This document shows, one piece after another, positions 1 to 9,934 of a stretch of 64,000 nt of DNA (within the stretch, counting starts at the first letter, position 1; the number at the start of each line of letters is the position of its first letter). The DNA is from Helianthus annuus (lineage: Eukaryota; Streptophyta; Magnoliopsida; Asterales; Asteraceae): NCBI RefSeq assembly GCF_002127325.2, contig NC_035435.2, positions 130,417,788 through 130,481,787 of the forward strand. The letters are read 5' to 3'. Both the position numbers and the translations under genes were made by a program. The notes beneath the pieces are model-generated. The model was not told where the DNA came from, ran no database searches, and saw only the letters and a program-made list of their open reading frames with translations.

Positions 1-1507
1 CATCCTGATCGAACAGGCCAGCCGATCGGCTAGCATCTCCCTAGCCGATCGAGCAGCCCATTCGATCGGAGCTCCTGGCCGATCGGCTGCCACTTTCCTC
101 TTTTGGAGCCTATAAATAGGGCTGTCATTGTCACACTTTCTATTTTTGGAAAGCTCTGACCGAACCAGCCTTCTTCTTCACCTTTTTCTCAGATTTCTAT
201 CAACTCAGGTAAGTTTTCACTCTAATTCTTGTACGTTTTTTATCATTGCATGATTCTACACCTTTCTATCTTTCAAAACTTGATTTCTAACCATGAAATC
301 ACCAAGATCTAAGTGTTCTTGGGTGATGTCATCATGGTGTTCTTGAAGAACACCAAACTTTAGTGTTCTCATATACTACAATGGAAACTTCAAAAGTTCA
401 AATCCTCAAACACAAACACACCAGAGGAAGAAACAGTCCACTCGAATGGTCCAGCCGATCAAGCCTACCGGCCGAACGAACAGGACTGTTCAACGGGCAT
501 GCCAGCCGATCGAACAGCCCGTTCGATCGAACCTGCCGTTCGATCGACCAGCCTATTCGATCCATCCATACTTGTCTGTTTTTCCACGTTACTCATTGTT
601 GTGCTATCGAACTATTCAGGCTAACCCTACTCTCAGCGCTCCCTTCAATCCATAATCAATCACTGTGAGTATACTCGATCCCTTTTTGCTTTTAGCACTT
701 TTGGGTGTTACATACGTTGCTTATATCAAAACACGAACAATCACACTACTCAAACTATTTGAACGCTAACCAATATGCATGTATTACGTGACTTAATGAA
801 TGCTTGTTGATTGTGTTTACACGTGGAATGCTGTCTACCTGCCTTAACGACGTAGTACTATAGTTTGGACTCAGCACCCGTTCATGCGGGGGTTGTTAAG
901 GACAATTACTTGCATGGATTACGGTGGTAATCATGTATTGCGAACCGTCTCGGACGGTCAACCCGCAGTCATTGGTATCGATAGGTCCATGTCGATAATT
1001 AACATGCTTCGTTTTCCTCTGTGTACGTGCTGGTTATGCGTAAACTATCCAAACTCTATATGCTATTATCAAACTTGTATGCTCACCTTTACGTTATATG
1101 TATTGACTTTATTTTAACGTATGTGACAGGTATTTAGGATGCTTATTTGCTAGGAAAGCGAGGCTAGAATAAGTTTCTAGAAGCCCCCAACAAATAGTTG
1201 TCTGCCGAGAACAAGCGTCTGGGCATAGTTGTCTGTAGATCTTGTCCTCTGGCATTACAGCCAGAAAGTCAACAGAATAGGGGTCTAGAAGCAGATAAAC
1301 AATTGCTGTAATAATATTTGAATCTGAGTTGTCGGAACAGAACTACTTGTTTGGTTGTTATCTGTAATAATATATTTGTTTATTCGGGATACGGTATGGG
1401 ACGTATCTTTAACTGGATTATATGAATAGTTGTTATGGAAACTTCTGGACAATCTGTTTCGCTTAGTGCCGCGCCCCGATGATTCCGCCATCGGTTGGGG
1501 CGTGACA
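1..1507 (+). repeat. Gypsy-1 5' LTR (truncated by window start)
   Basis: It aligns along its length with 7960-9444 joined to 19802-20600 and ends in TGACA three bases before the primer site. It lacks a 779-bp block present in the other copy (8319-9097). It carries a TATA box, two splice-donor-like sites (GT at 209 and 665), an acceptor-like TGTGACAG ending at 1139, and a cluster of GCCGATCGG-type palindromes (1-90 and 460-560). Small ORFs inside it are not conserved proteins. Confidence 0.92.
111..118 (+). promoter_or_regulatory. TATA box of the gypsy-1 5' LTR
   Basis: TATAAATA follows a CT-rich stretch and is present unchanged in the 3' LTR at 8069-8076. It marks the probable U3/R border, with transcription expected to begin about 25-35 bases downstream. 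The downstream CAGGTAAGT (206-213) would make a consensus splice donor early in the transcript. Confidence 0.6.
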
Positions 1508-1510
1508 GAT

Positions 1511-1522
1511 TGGTATCAGAGC
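1511..1522 (+). other. Primer-binding site of gypsy-1 (tRNA-Met type)
   Basis: TGGTATCAGAGC lies three bases after the end of the 5' LTR. This 12-mer is complementary to the 3' end of plant initiator tRNA-Met, the usual primer of plant LTR retrotransposons. Confidence 0.93.
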
Positions 1523-1524
1523 CA

Positions 1525-1593
1525 TAACTATAGGGAATTAGGATAGACACGACCTAGTCTGGGTCGCTGTCTTAGAGACCTAGACTATAGTTA
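1525..1593 (+). other. Hairpin next to the primer site, gypsy-1
   Basis: TAACTATAG (1525-1533) is exactly complementary to CTATAGTTA (1585-1593), and the PBS ends two bases before the stem. Gypsy-4 has the same stem at the same place. Gypsy-3 and gypsy-2 have different stem sequences near the same position. Confidence 0.6.
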
Positions 1594-1783
1594 GGAACCA
1601 ACAGACCTAGTTTATGTGCCTTATTCTGCAATCCTTCGCTATCACTGCACTCGAATTTTCAATTAAAGTCAGACGATTCAGTCAGGAATAGGTGTGAGAA
1701 CCGCAAACTCCCGACTAAATTGACTGACTTACGATGATTTTATCCATTTACTCATGCTTATCCTGATATTTCCAATAACATAC

Positions 1784-1836
1784 GAGGGGAATTATACCAA
1801 ATCAGGAGTGAAATCCCTATTTTGATGAAAATCCTC
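1784..1836 (+). other. Leader stem-loop A, gypsy-1 (loop AGGAGTGAAATCCC)
   Basis: The flanks of AGGAGTGAAATCCC pair imperfectly: GAGG at 1784-1787 with CCTC near 1833-1836, and an A/T-rich inner stem. The loop matches the motif of the five gypsy-4 stem-loops. This is the weakest stem of the family. Confidence 0.45.
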
Positions 1837-1857
1837 TTTAGGTTTTCTTAAAAACGA

Positions 1858-1908
1858 GGAAGAAATTGCTAAGCCAGGGGTGAAACCCTAACCTTGGCAA
1901 ATTGTTCC
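1858..1908 (+). other. Leader stem-loop B, gypsy-1 (loop AGGGGTGAAACCC)
   Basis: GGAAGAAATTGCTAAG (1858-1873) faces CTTGGCAAATTGTTCC (1893-1908): 13 Watson-Crick pairs, one wobble and two mismatches over 16 positions. The apex is AGGGGTGAAACCCT, which can itself form a small stem. Confidence 0.6.
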
Positions 1909-2667
1909 GAATATTATTCCATCTCACCAAGGCATTCGACGGACTCCAACGACCTGAACTCACAAGTATGACCTAAGGAATGTGTGTTGAATGCCCAAGA
2001 ATCGAGGCAGAAACACGACCCTTAAGGTCGAAAGTGACGACAAGTCCACTGTGAATAGTCGGATTGCTTTGGGCAGTCGATGTCTAGTAGCCGCAGACAA
2101 TCTACCTCTTGATTTTATGCATTTTGATTCTAAGAACCGCAGCCGTGTACTCTGATGACTCGTTGATTTTATGTGTTTCTGTGTGCTTTGTCTGTTTTAC
2201 GTGTTTATATTTTGGATATTATCCAATTTTGCTGCCATTTCGATCAACACACACGACTCGCATTTGCTAATCTATCCCAACACGCTAACAAGTCGCTGCA
2301 ATTCTAGACGGCACCATGCTACGATATACGCTATACTATACTCAATAAGCTATACGATTACGTGGTACTATTCGATATACTATACGCGATCACTATGCAC
2401 GAACGACACGCGAGCTTTGAATGATAGGTTTCTGTATTCTGACTGCATCTGTGATTAGATACCTAGGCGCTTATGTGCTTCTGTGTTTACGTGACTCTGT
2501 GCTTTTGTGACCTATGTTCCCTATGTGCTTCTGTGCTACATGATTATGTGTATCCGTGATTCTGTGCTTATATGTTACGTAATTCGACGTGATTCTAAGC
2601 TTTAGATAGTAGTAGACGTGTGAGGTGAGATTCGAATTCGTTGTGTTGAGTCTCGTGACGATGTCTA

Positions 2668-3903
2668 ATGCAGACCATGTCGTCGTCTGGATCCCGACAC
2701 CGTCTGACCCGTCAAGAAAAGAGAGACCGACGCCTCGCTGCTATCATCTCCAAGCAAGTGGCGAAAGCCGTGAGTGAGGTGTATGAAAATGCCAGCAAAA
2801 CGTCTGAAGAATCCCGAGCTGAAAACCCTAAGGATTCAAGCAAGGCTGCTTTCAGCTTCAAGCAGTTCAAAGCATGCGGACCAAAAGAGTTCACTGGCGA
2901 AGATGGTCCTACAGCCATGTTTCACTGGTTCGACTCAGTCGAAATCACTCTGCGCCAGAGCGGATGTCCTAAACATCTCCGCACTCTCAATGCCACAGAC
3001 GTTTTCCAGTCCCGTGCTCTAGACTGGTGGACGGCCGAACGAAACAAGCGCGGAAATGATGCAGCTTACGAGCTAACATGGGAGGAGTTGAAGGCAATTA
3101 TGATCGACGAATTCTGCCCTCCCCATGAGCGCCAAAAGCTGGAGTACGAGTTTTGGACCATCAAGCAGAAGGACGGAGACAACGCTGCTCTCACTGCTCG
3201 CTTCAAGCAGCTTAGTATCATATGTCCCGACCAAGTCAAGACCTCAGATCAAGCTATCAAGAAGTACATTCGAGCCCTGCCCGGCTGTGTAGCCGACTTT
3301 GTTCACGCTGCCAAGCCAGCAACGATCGAAGAAACCTACCTACTCGCCGCTGAGATCAATGACAAGCGAGTAAAGTCTGGTTTTTGGGATATGCAAACCA
3401 AGTCTCTGCACCAAGCCACCACAGCACCCACCAACTCATCTGCTCAATCCTCCAAGTCATCGAGAAGGAAGAAGAAGCACAACAACAACAGCTCCAGCAA
3501 CAAGAACTGTGCTGTGACAACCGCTGCTGCTCCTCTACAAGCTGTACCAGCTCAACAGCAGCAACAACACCGCTCAGCTCCAGTGATCAATGCACCGCCA
3601 GCGAAGCGTGCATACACAGGCCCTCACCCACTCTGCCCAACGTGTTCGTATCATCACCCGGAGGGTCTAGCCTGTCGTTTTTGCGCTCACTGCAACCTTT
3701 ACGGTCATTTCACTGCGAACTGTCGCTATGGTCCCCGTCAAGCCCCAGTTCAAGCCACTGTCAACCAAGCTCTACTCCCTGCCCCTCAAGGCCAACAAGC
3801 AGCTCAAGCACCAGCAGCCAATGCTCGAGTCTGCTTTGCATGTGGTAACCCTAACCACTTTGCAAACAGGTGCCCGAATAGGGCGGTTAAGCAAGAGCCC
3901 TAG
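2668..3903 (+). pseudogene. gag: Gypsy-1 gag (capsid and nucleocapsid), ends at a premature stop
   Basis: The 411-residue product would form the virus-like particle and package element RNA. A basic N-terminus is followed by a retrotransposon Gag capsid region with the LDWW motif (about residues 60-230), then a Q/A/P-rich linker and two CX2CX4HX4C zinc knuckles (C339-C352 and C389-C402). The ATG at 2677 is a plausible alternative start. The TAG at 3901-3903 lies where a CAG-rich polyglutamine run begins, and the same frame continues straight into protease. It is therefore most likely a CAG-to-TAG change in a single gag-pol frame rather than the native gag end. Confidence 0.88.
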
Positions 3904-4476
3904 CAGCAACAACAGCAACAGCAACAACAGCAGCCTCAGCAACAGCAGCAAGCAGCCCATGCCCGAACCTTCAACATCAATGCCCGTCAGGCTCAGGCGA
4001 ATAACAACGTGGTTAATGGTACGTTCCTTATGAATGGTATTTATGCATCATGTTTGTTTGATACTGGAGCCGATAACTGCTTTGTGTCGTTTGACTTCGA
4101 GAAGCTCCTTAGTCGTAAGCGCTCTTATCTGTCCTCGTCATTCGAAGTCGAAGTCGCTACGGGAAGAACTATTGCCGTTAACTCTGTACTCCATGATTGT
4201 ACTCTCGAACTCAACAATCACATCTTTCCAATCGACCTTATTCCAATGCAACTCGGAAGCTTTGATGTCATAATAGGCATGGACTTTCTTCGCGAAAACC
4301 ATGCTAAAGTTGTGTGCTTTGAAAAGATGATTCGATTCTCGCTCGCGAATGGTGATCTATTGTGTGTGTAGGGTGAAACAGCGTCGAAAGGTCTCAAGCT
4401 TATGTCATGCATCCAAGCTAACAAGTATCTCCGCAAGGAATATCGAGCTTTCTTGGCCAACATTGTAGTAGCATAG
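3904..4476 (+). pseudogene. Gypsy-1 aspartic protease segment with two in-frame stops
   Basis: This continues in the gag frame. After polyglutamine comes an aspartic protease with catalytic LFDTGAD near 4060 and the conserved IIGMDFL near 4270. It would cut the Gag-Pol polyprotein. TAG codons at 4369-4371 and 4474-4476 break the frame, and similarity to related elements continues through both, so these are point mutations. The catalytic Asp-Thr-Gly is intact. Confidence 0.85.
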
Positions 4477-4797
4477 AAGGAAAAGAAAAAGAAAGTTGAA
4501 GTCAAAGACGTTCCAGTGGTTCGTGAATTTCCTCAGGTGTTCCCTGACGATCTTCCCGGACTACCACCAAGTCGTGATATCGACTTCCGCATCGACCTCA
4601 TTCCTGGAGCTAACCCCGTTGCCAAAGCCCCTTACCGACTCGCACCATCCGAAATGAGGGAACTCTCGAATCAACTCCGGGAATTACTCGAAAAAGGCTT
4701 TATTCGCCCAAGCACCTCTCCTTGGGGCGTGCCAGTCCTTTTCGTCAAAAAGAAGGATGGATCGTTCCGGATGTGCATCGACTATCGGGATTGAATA
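4477..4797 (+). pseudogene. Gypsy-1 reverse transcriptase, N-terminal part
   Basis: This stretch holds the conserved entry to gypsy [16 protein letters not shown], then the fingers region ending CIDYR. At about 4790 the frame is lost, because the codons for REL are one base short, and a TGA follows. The rest of RT continues in the next frame from 4722-6050. The overlap reflects this single-base deletion, not a programmed shift. Confidence 0.87.
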
Positions 4798-6050
4798 AGC
4801 TAACCATCAAGAATCGATACCCCTTGCCCCGAATCGACGATTTGTTTGATCAGCTACAAGGTGCATCATGTTTCTCCAAGATCGATCTACGTTCAGGATA
4901 TCATCAGCTACGGATTCAAGAGGAAGACATTCCTAAAACTGCTTTTCGAACCCGTTATGGCCATTACGAATTTGTTGTTATGCCCTTTGGTCTAACCAAC
5001 GCACCCGCGGTTTTTATGGACCTGATGAATCGCGTGTGTAAGCCTTATCTTGACCGTTTCGTCATCGTGTTCATCGACGATGTCTTGATCTATTCCAAAA
5101 CGAAAGCCGAACACGCACAACATCTACGTTTGGTTCTCGAGTTACTCCAGGGGAACCGACTCTACGCCAAATTCTCCAAGTGCGAATTCTGGTTGGAGGA
5201 GGTTCAGTTCCTGGGTCACATCATGAATAGTCAGGGTATCCATGTCGACCCCGCGAAGGTTGAAGCCGTCAAAAGCTGGATTACGCCTAAGAACCCGTCA
5301 GAAGTTCGTTCTTTTCTCGGACTAGCGGGCTATTATCGACGATTCATTGAAGGATTCTCCAAGATCGCTGTGCCACTTACCGCTCTTACTCATAAGGACA
5401 AGCCTTTTGTGTGGGGAAACGCACAAGAGACTGCCTTTCAAACCCTCAAGCATATGCTGTGCAACGCTCCGATTCTTACGCTGCCCGACGGAAGCGACAA
5501 CTTCATTGTCTACTGTGATGCTTCTAACCTTGGTCTCAGTTGTGTCCTCATGCAGCGAGACAAGGTTATAGCCTACGCATCTCGTCAGCTCAAGATCCAC
5601 GAGAAGAACTATACAACCCATGACCTCGAGCTAGGCGCGGTTGTCTTTGCATTGAAGATTTGGCGACACTACCTGTATGGCACTAGGTGTACAATTTACA
5701 CTGAGCACAGGAGTTTACAACACATCTTTAATCAGAGAGAGCTTAATATGCGTCAACGCCGATGGGTAGAACTTCTCAACGATTACGACTGTGAGATTCG
5801 TTATCACCCAGGCAAGGCGAATGTGGTTGCCGACGCGCTCAGCAAAAAGAGTTACGTGCTCAGTACCCGAAACATCCAAGCCCAGCACAATCTCAAAACC
5901 CATATCCGCGAAGCTCAACATGCTTGCTTTAACGAGCGTACATTGAAGAAAGAGAGGATCTATCACGATGGAGCTCAGTTAGTAAGCAAATCCGACGGGA
6001 TATTCTATTATCTGGACCGAATTTGGATCCCTAGGCGGACCGAATTGTGA
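4722..6050 (+). pseudogene. Gypsy-1 reverse transcriptase and RNase H
   Basis: The 442-residue frame carries most of RT and the RNase H domain, which copy the element RNA into DNA and degrade the RNA strand. RT shows IDLRSGYHQ, the MPFGLTNAP block and the catalytic FIDD at residues 117-120, all intact. RNase H starts near residue 260 (YCDAS) and ends around [13 protein letters not shown]. Only residues from about 24 onward are genuine, because the first codons are read out of frame. It ends at an in-frame TGA (6048-6050), after which integrase continues in the same frame, so this is a nonsense mutation between RNase H and integrase. Confidence 0.9.
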
Positions 6051-6809
6051 AAGATTATCATGAATGAAGCCCACAAATCCCGGTATTCTATTCATCCTGG
6101 TGCAGATAAGATGTACCAGGACCTACGCTATAAGTACTGGTGGCCGGGCATGAAACGAGATATCGCCCTCTACGTTGGAAGTTGTCTAACATGCGCAAGA
6201 GTCAAGGCTGAACATCAAAGACCTTCTGGCTTACTCGAACAACCGCCGATACCTATATGGAAGTGGGAGAGTATAGCTATGGACTTCAGAACGAAACTCC
6301 CGCCCACGCCATCAGGTCACGACCGTATTTGGGTTATAGTCGATCGTCTAACGAAATCAGCCCACTTTTTGTCGATACGAGAAGACTACAAGGTGGAGCG
6401 ACTAGCCCACATCTACACCGACGAGATCATTTGTAATCATGGTACGCCTCGTGACATCATTTCAGACCGTGACGCTTGGTTCACTTCGCGATTGTGGGAA
6501 ACGTTTCAAGCGGCCCTTGGTACGTCACTTAATCTGAGTACTACATTCCATCCTCAAACCGACGGACAGACTGAAAGAACGATCCGTACTCTTGAAGACA
6601 TGCTCCGAGCGTGTGTCATAGATTTTGGTGGTAGTTGGAACAAACACCTGCCATTAGTGGAATTCTCGTACAATAACAGCTATCATGCCAGCATTCAAAT
6701 TGGCACCTTTCGAGGCTTTGTATGGTCGAAGATGTCGATCGCCTATTGTGTGGCACGAGATCGGTCACTCGCAACTAACCGGTCCCGAGATTCTACAAGA
6801 AACGACTGA
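6051..6809 (+). pseudogene. Gypsy-1 integrase, zinc-binding and catalytic domains
   Basis: Counted from the ATG at 6060, the HHCC zinc-binding domain includes the CX2C pair C42/C45. The catalytic DDE residues fall at D75, D136 and E172, with the expected 35-residue D-to-E spacing. This enzyme would insert element DNA into the genome. Near 6700 an extra base shifts the frame: the conserved PFEALYG block is only readable in the frame starting at 6685. The catalytic core lies before the break. Confidence 0.9.
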
Positions 6810-7320
6810 CAAAATCCACCAGATCCGAGACAACTTGGTGAAAGCTCGGAACAGGCAGAAAAGTTACGCCGATAGAAGACGCAAGCCCCTTGAATTTGAC
6901 ATTGGCGACTACGTACTCCTAAAGGTGTCCCCTTGGAAGGGTGTAGTCAGATTCGGCAAGAAAGGGAAACTGGCGCCTCGATATGTTGGACCTTTTAAGA
7001 TTCTGGAAAGGATCGGAAAAGTCGCCTACAGACTCGAACTACCGGAGGAACTCAGTAACGTCCACCCGACTTTCCACGTCTCTAACCTCCGAAAATGCCT
7101 TGCTGATCATGATCTAATCGTACCACTCGACGATCTTCAGGTCAACGAAACCTTACACTTCGTGGAAAAGCCTGTCGAAATCATGGATCGCCAAACCAAG
7201 CAACTCAGGCGCTCACGCATCCCTATCGTGAAGGTCCGATGGGAAGGGAAACGAGGCGCGGAGTTCATTTGGGAACTCGAAAGCGACATGAAGGCCAAGT
7301 ACCCGCAGTTGTTTAAATAG
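6700..7320 (+). pseudogene. Gypsy-1 integrase C-terminus with chromodomain-like tail
   Basis: It continues integrase after the frameshift: [13 protein letters not shown], the [12 protein letters not shown] block, the GPF..LERIG..AYRLELP block, and a C-terminal stretch with PIVKVRW and FIWELE ending YPQLF. That tail matches the shape of the chromodomain-like end of plant chromoviruses, thought to steer insertion to particular chromatin. The stop at 7318-7320 is the natural end, because the PPT follows 80 bases later. Confidence 0.87.
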
Positions 7321-7374
7321 ATCTGAAGCGTCAAATTGGTCAAACGACTCACGGTGATGTGCAACTTCGAGCCT

Positions 7375-7409
7375 AATTTCGGGACGAAATTCCCTAAACA
7401 AGGGGAGGC
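7375..7409 (+). other. Gypsy-1 pre-PPT palindrome and polypurine tract
   Basis: AATTTCGGGACGAAATT (7375-7391) is a palindrome around GGGA. It is followed by the purine run AGGGGAGGC (7401-7409) directly before the LTR start TGTAACACC. The purine run primes plus-strand synthesis. The palindrome recurs in the same place in the four other gypsy elements of the window. Confidence 0.75.
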
Positions 7410-8318
7410 TGTAACACCCCGTGTTTTCGAATGTCAAAGTCAAAGTCCAAGTCAACTTTGACTTCTTTGACTGTTAATGTTTCTTTTTACTTTTTGTATT
7501 ATGTGTAGTAAGTGTTGTCTAAATGAAATGATCGAATGTTTAATCAATGCGACCGATTTACGACTGTGAATAGTAGGAAGTAACAATGCGATAAAGTTAA
7601 TCAATCAATAATCAAGTTAATCGATTCATCAATCAAACTTGAGACTCGAATTATGCGAACTCTGGTATTGTTATACGTATGTGTGTACCTTATGTGTTAC
7701 TTGTGTGTGTTTACTTATATGTTGGGAGTGGTACTCAAGCGAATCAATCGAAAATCGAATCGAAACTCGAAAAGCAATCGAACTTAATCGAAACTGATAA
7801 CGAAACGTGAAATGTAGATGCTTGTATGTAGATATAGTGATTGGGACTAAAAGTAATTTGACTAGGAACTCTATCGTATTCATATTGTCTCCCATCGAAA
7901 CCGAAACATCGAAAATCGTCGCGAAATACTCAAAGTGGTTCGGGGATCGAACAGGAGGCATCCTGATCGAACAGGCCAGCCGATCGGCTAGCATCTCACT
8001 AGCCGATCGAGCAGCCCATTCGATCGGAGCTCCTGGCCGATCGGCTGCTACTTTCCTCTTTTGGAGCCTATAAATAGGGCTGTCATTGTCACACTTTCTA
8101 TTTTTGGAAAGCTCTGACCGAACCAGCCTTCTTCTTCACCTTTTCTCAGATTTCTCTCAACTCCGGTAAGTTTTCACTCTAATTCTTGTACGTTTTTGAT
8201 CATTGCATGATTCTACACCTTTCTATCTTTCAAAACTTGATTTCTAACCATGAAATCACCAAGATCTAAGTGTTCTTGGGTGATGTCATCATGGTGTTCT
8301 TGAAGAACACCAAACTTT

Positions 8319-9097
8319 GGCCTCATCCAACCATGAATAGGTTAGATCTGACCGATTTCCACATAAACAAACTAAGATTTGTAAGAATCTTAACGTTTTA
8401 TGAATGATTTTCAACTTTCTTTAAACTTTTACACTCGAAACCTTAAAATTGGTAGAAACGGAGCTTGAACCGGCTAACTAATCATTCTAACAGTTAAGAG
8501 GTTCAAAATCCGGATTCTATATACAAGGTTCACCGATTTCGGGTTAAACGTCAACTTACCGTTCCGAGCAGTTCACCGGCCGGATTTGGGTGATTCCTGT
8601 CCGAACCAGTGCAACAAGTAAGAACCCACGTTCTACAGTTTAACTCGCCGTCAAGATACCTTAAAAGCATGACAAATAATCAAACAGCCAAGTGTTAGAC
8701 GAAAGGCCGACCAGGTCAGAAAAGCTGGCCGAACGGCTAGGCTGTTCAAACAGCCCAGCCGATCGGACATACCAGCCGATCGACCGGGCCAGCCGATCGG
8801 CTAGCACAGGGACTCACATTTTTCAAACCTTTATGAAGTATGCTATTGACGAGATGATGTTCGATCAAGTATGCTACTCGATTGGTAAACATTACTCTTC
8901 GGATCATGAGATACTATGCTTCAACACTCGATTGATTTTACAACTCGTTCGTAGTACGGAATGCCAGCCGATCGAACAGTCTGTTCGATCGAGCGGACAT
9001 CCTGTTGAGAATCACTTCTAAAGTTCCCAGCCGATCGGTTAAGCCGGCCGATCGAACGGACCATACGATCGATCGACCCGAAAGGTAAGGACACTTT
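8319..9097 (+). repeat. 779-bp LTR block absent from the 5' copy, with dense CGATCG palindromes
   Basis: The 5' LTR goes directly from ACTTT to AGTGTTCTC (about 355-365), whereas this copy has 779 bp between two ACTTT sequences (8314-8318 and 9093-9097). A deletion in the 5' copy between the 5-bp repeats is the simplest reading. From 8700 the block contains many CCGATCG and CGATCGA units. Confidence 0.7.
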
Positions 9098-9439
9098 AGT
9101 GTTCTCATATACTACAACGGAAACTTCAAAAGTTCAAATCCTCAAACACAAACACACCAGAGGAAGAAACAATCCACTCGAATGGTCCAGCCGATCGAGC
9201 CTACCGGCCGAACGAACAGGACTGTTCAACGGGCATGCCAGCCGATCGAACAGCCCGTTCGATCGAACCTGCCGTTCGATCGACCAGCCTATTCGATCCA
9301 TCCATACTTGACTGTTTTTCCACGTTACTCATTGTTGTGCTATCGAACTATTCAGGCTAACCCTACTCTCAGTGCTCCCTTCAATCCATAATCAATCACT
9401 GTGAGTATACTCGATCCCTTTTTGCTTTTAGCACTTTTG

Positions 9440-9444
9440 GGTGT
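9440..9444 (+). repeat. Target-site duplication of copia-1, left copy
   Basis: GGTGT directly precedes copia-1 and recurs directly after it at 19797-19801. Removing copia-1 and one copy gives the same sequence as the uninterrupted 5' LTR near 710. Confidence 0.95.
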
Positions 9445-9934
9445 TGTAGGTCCCCTTTAGTCTTATGGATCTTCACAGAATCGTCTTTCCAATCAAGAGT
9501 GCGGAATCCTCTTGATCAGAATTAGCAGAAAACGTGTAGAAACAGAAATCAGCAATTCACTTTCAAACCGGATCTTTATTGATTATCTATCAAACTGATT
9601 ACAATCAATCAAGATCCCTCACAAACCCTAATTTCGTCCAAGTGCTAGCTCTCACGAAATTACTCTCTCAAATATTGTTTTCGCTGATTAACCTAAACCC
9701 TAATGTCTAACCTTGTTTATATAACACAAGGTTTACAAGTGGGCTAGGTTTACACTCTTGGGCTGCGAATTGGACAGGCCCAATTCGCCCCCATCACCCA
9801 ATTCCTTGGGTTTAGTTAGCCCAAACATTACAACTAACTATTACAAAGCTAAACCCGCTAACTGTTTATCGTTTAACTAATTACAAGATATCCAAAGACC
9901 AAATCTAAGCTGTTGTCACAAATATGCACCAACA
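9445..9934 (-). repeat. Copia-1 3' LTR
   Basis: 490 bp, reading TGTAGG...CCAACA on the plus strand. It matches 19308-19796 with about three differences, one of them a single-base indel near 9467. Confidence 0.95.

Larger units (their letters stand above)
1508..2667 (+). other. Gypsy-1 untranslated leader with hairpins and low-complexity repeats
   Basis: No convincing ORF is present between the primer site and gag. Visible structure includes a hairpin right after the primer site (1525-1593), two longer stem-loops with a GTGAAA(A/T)CCC loop (1784-1836, 1858-1908), a CTATAC-rich stretch (2320-2390) and a run of degenerate TATGTGCTTCTGTG repeats (2465-2580). The first part is clearly related to the gypsy-4 leader. 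Confidence 0.75.

Noticed and set aside
363..668. Overlapping ORFs in gypsy-1 LTRs (also 9099-9391)
   Set aside because: They translate the CGATCG repeats in two frames, start at GTG in part, and have no gene-like signals.
884..1117. 77-codon ORF repeated at 19977-20210
   Set aside because: It is repeated only because it lies in both LTR copies; no family resemblance.
1511..1522. tRNA gene
   Set aside because: Only the 12-base primer-site complement is present; no cloverleaf around any of the sites.
2171..2458. Hydrophobic 95-codon ORF in the gypsy-1 leader
   Set aside because: It comes from T-rich and CTATAC-rich low-complexity sequence and no matching frame is seen in the related gypsy-4 leader.
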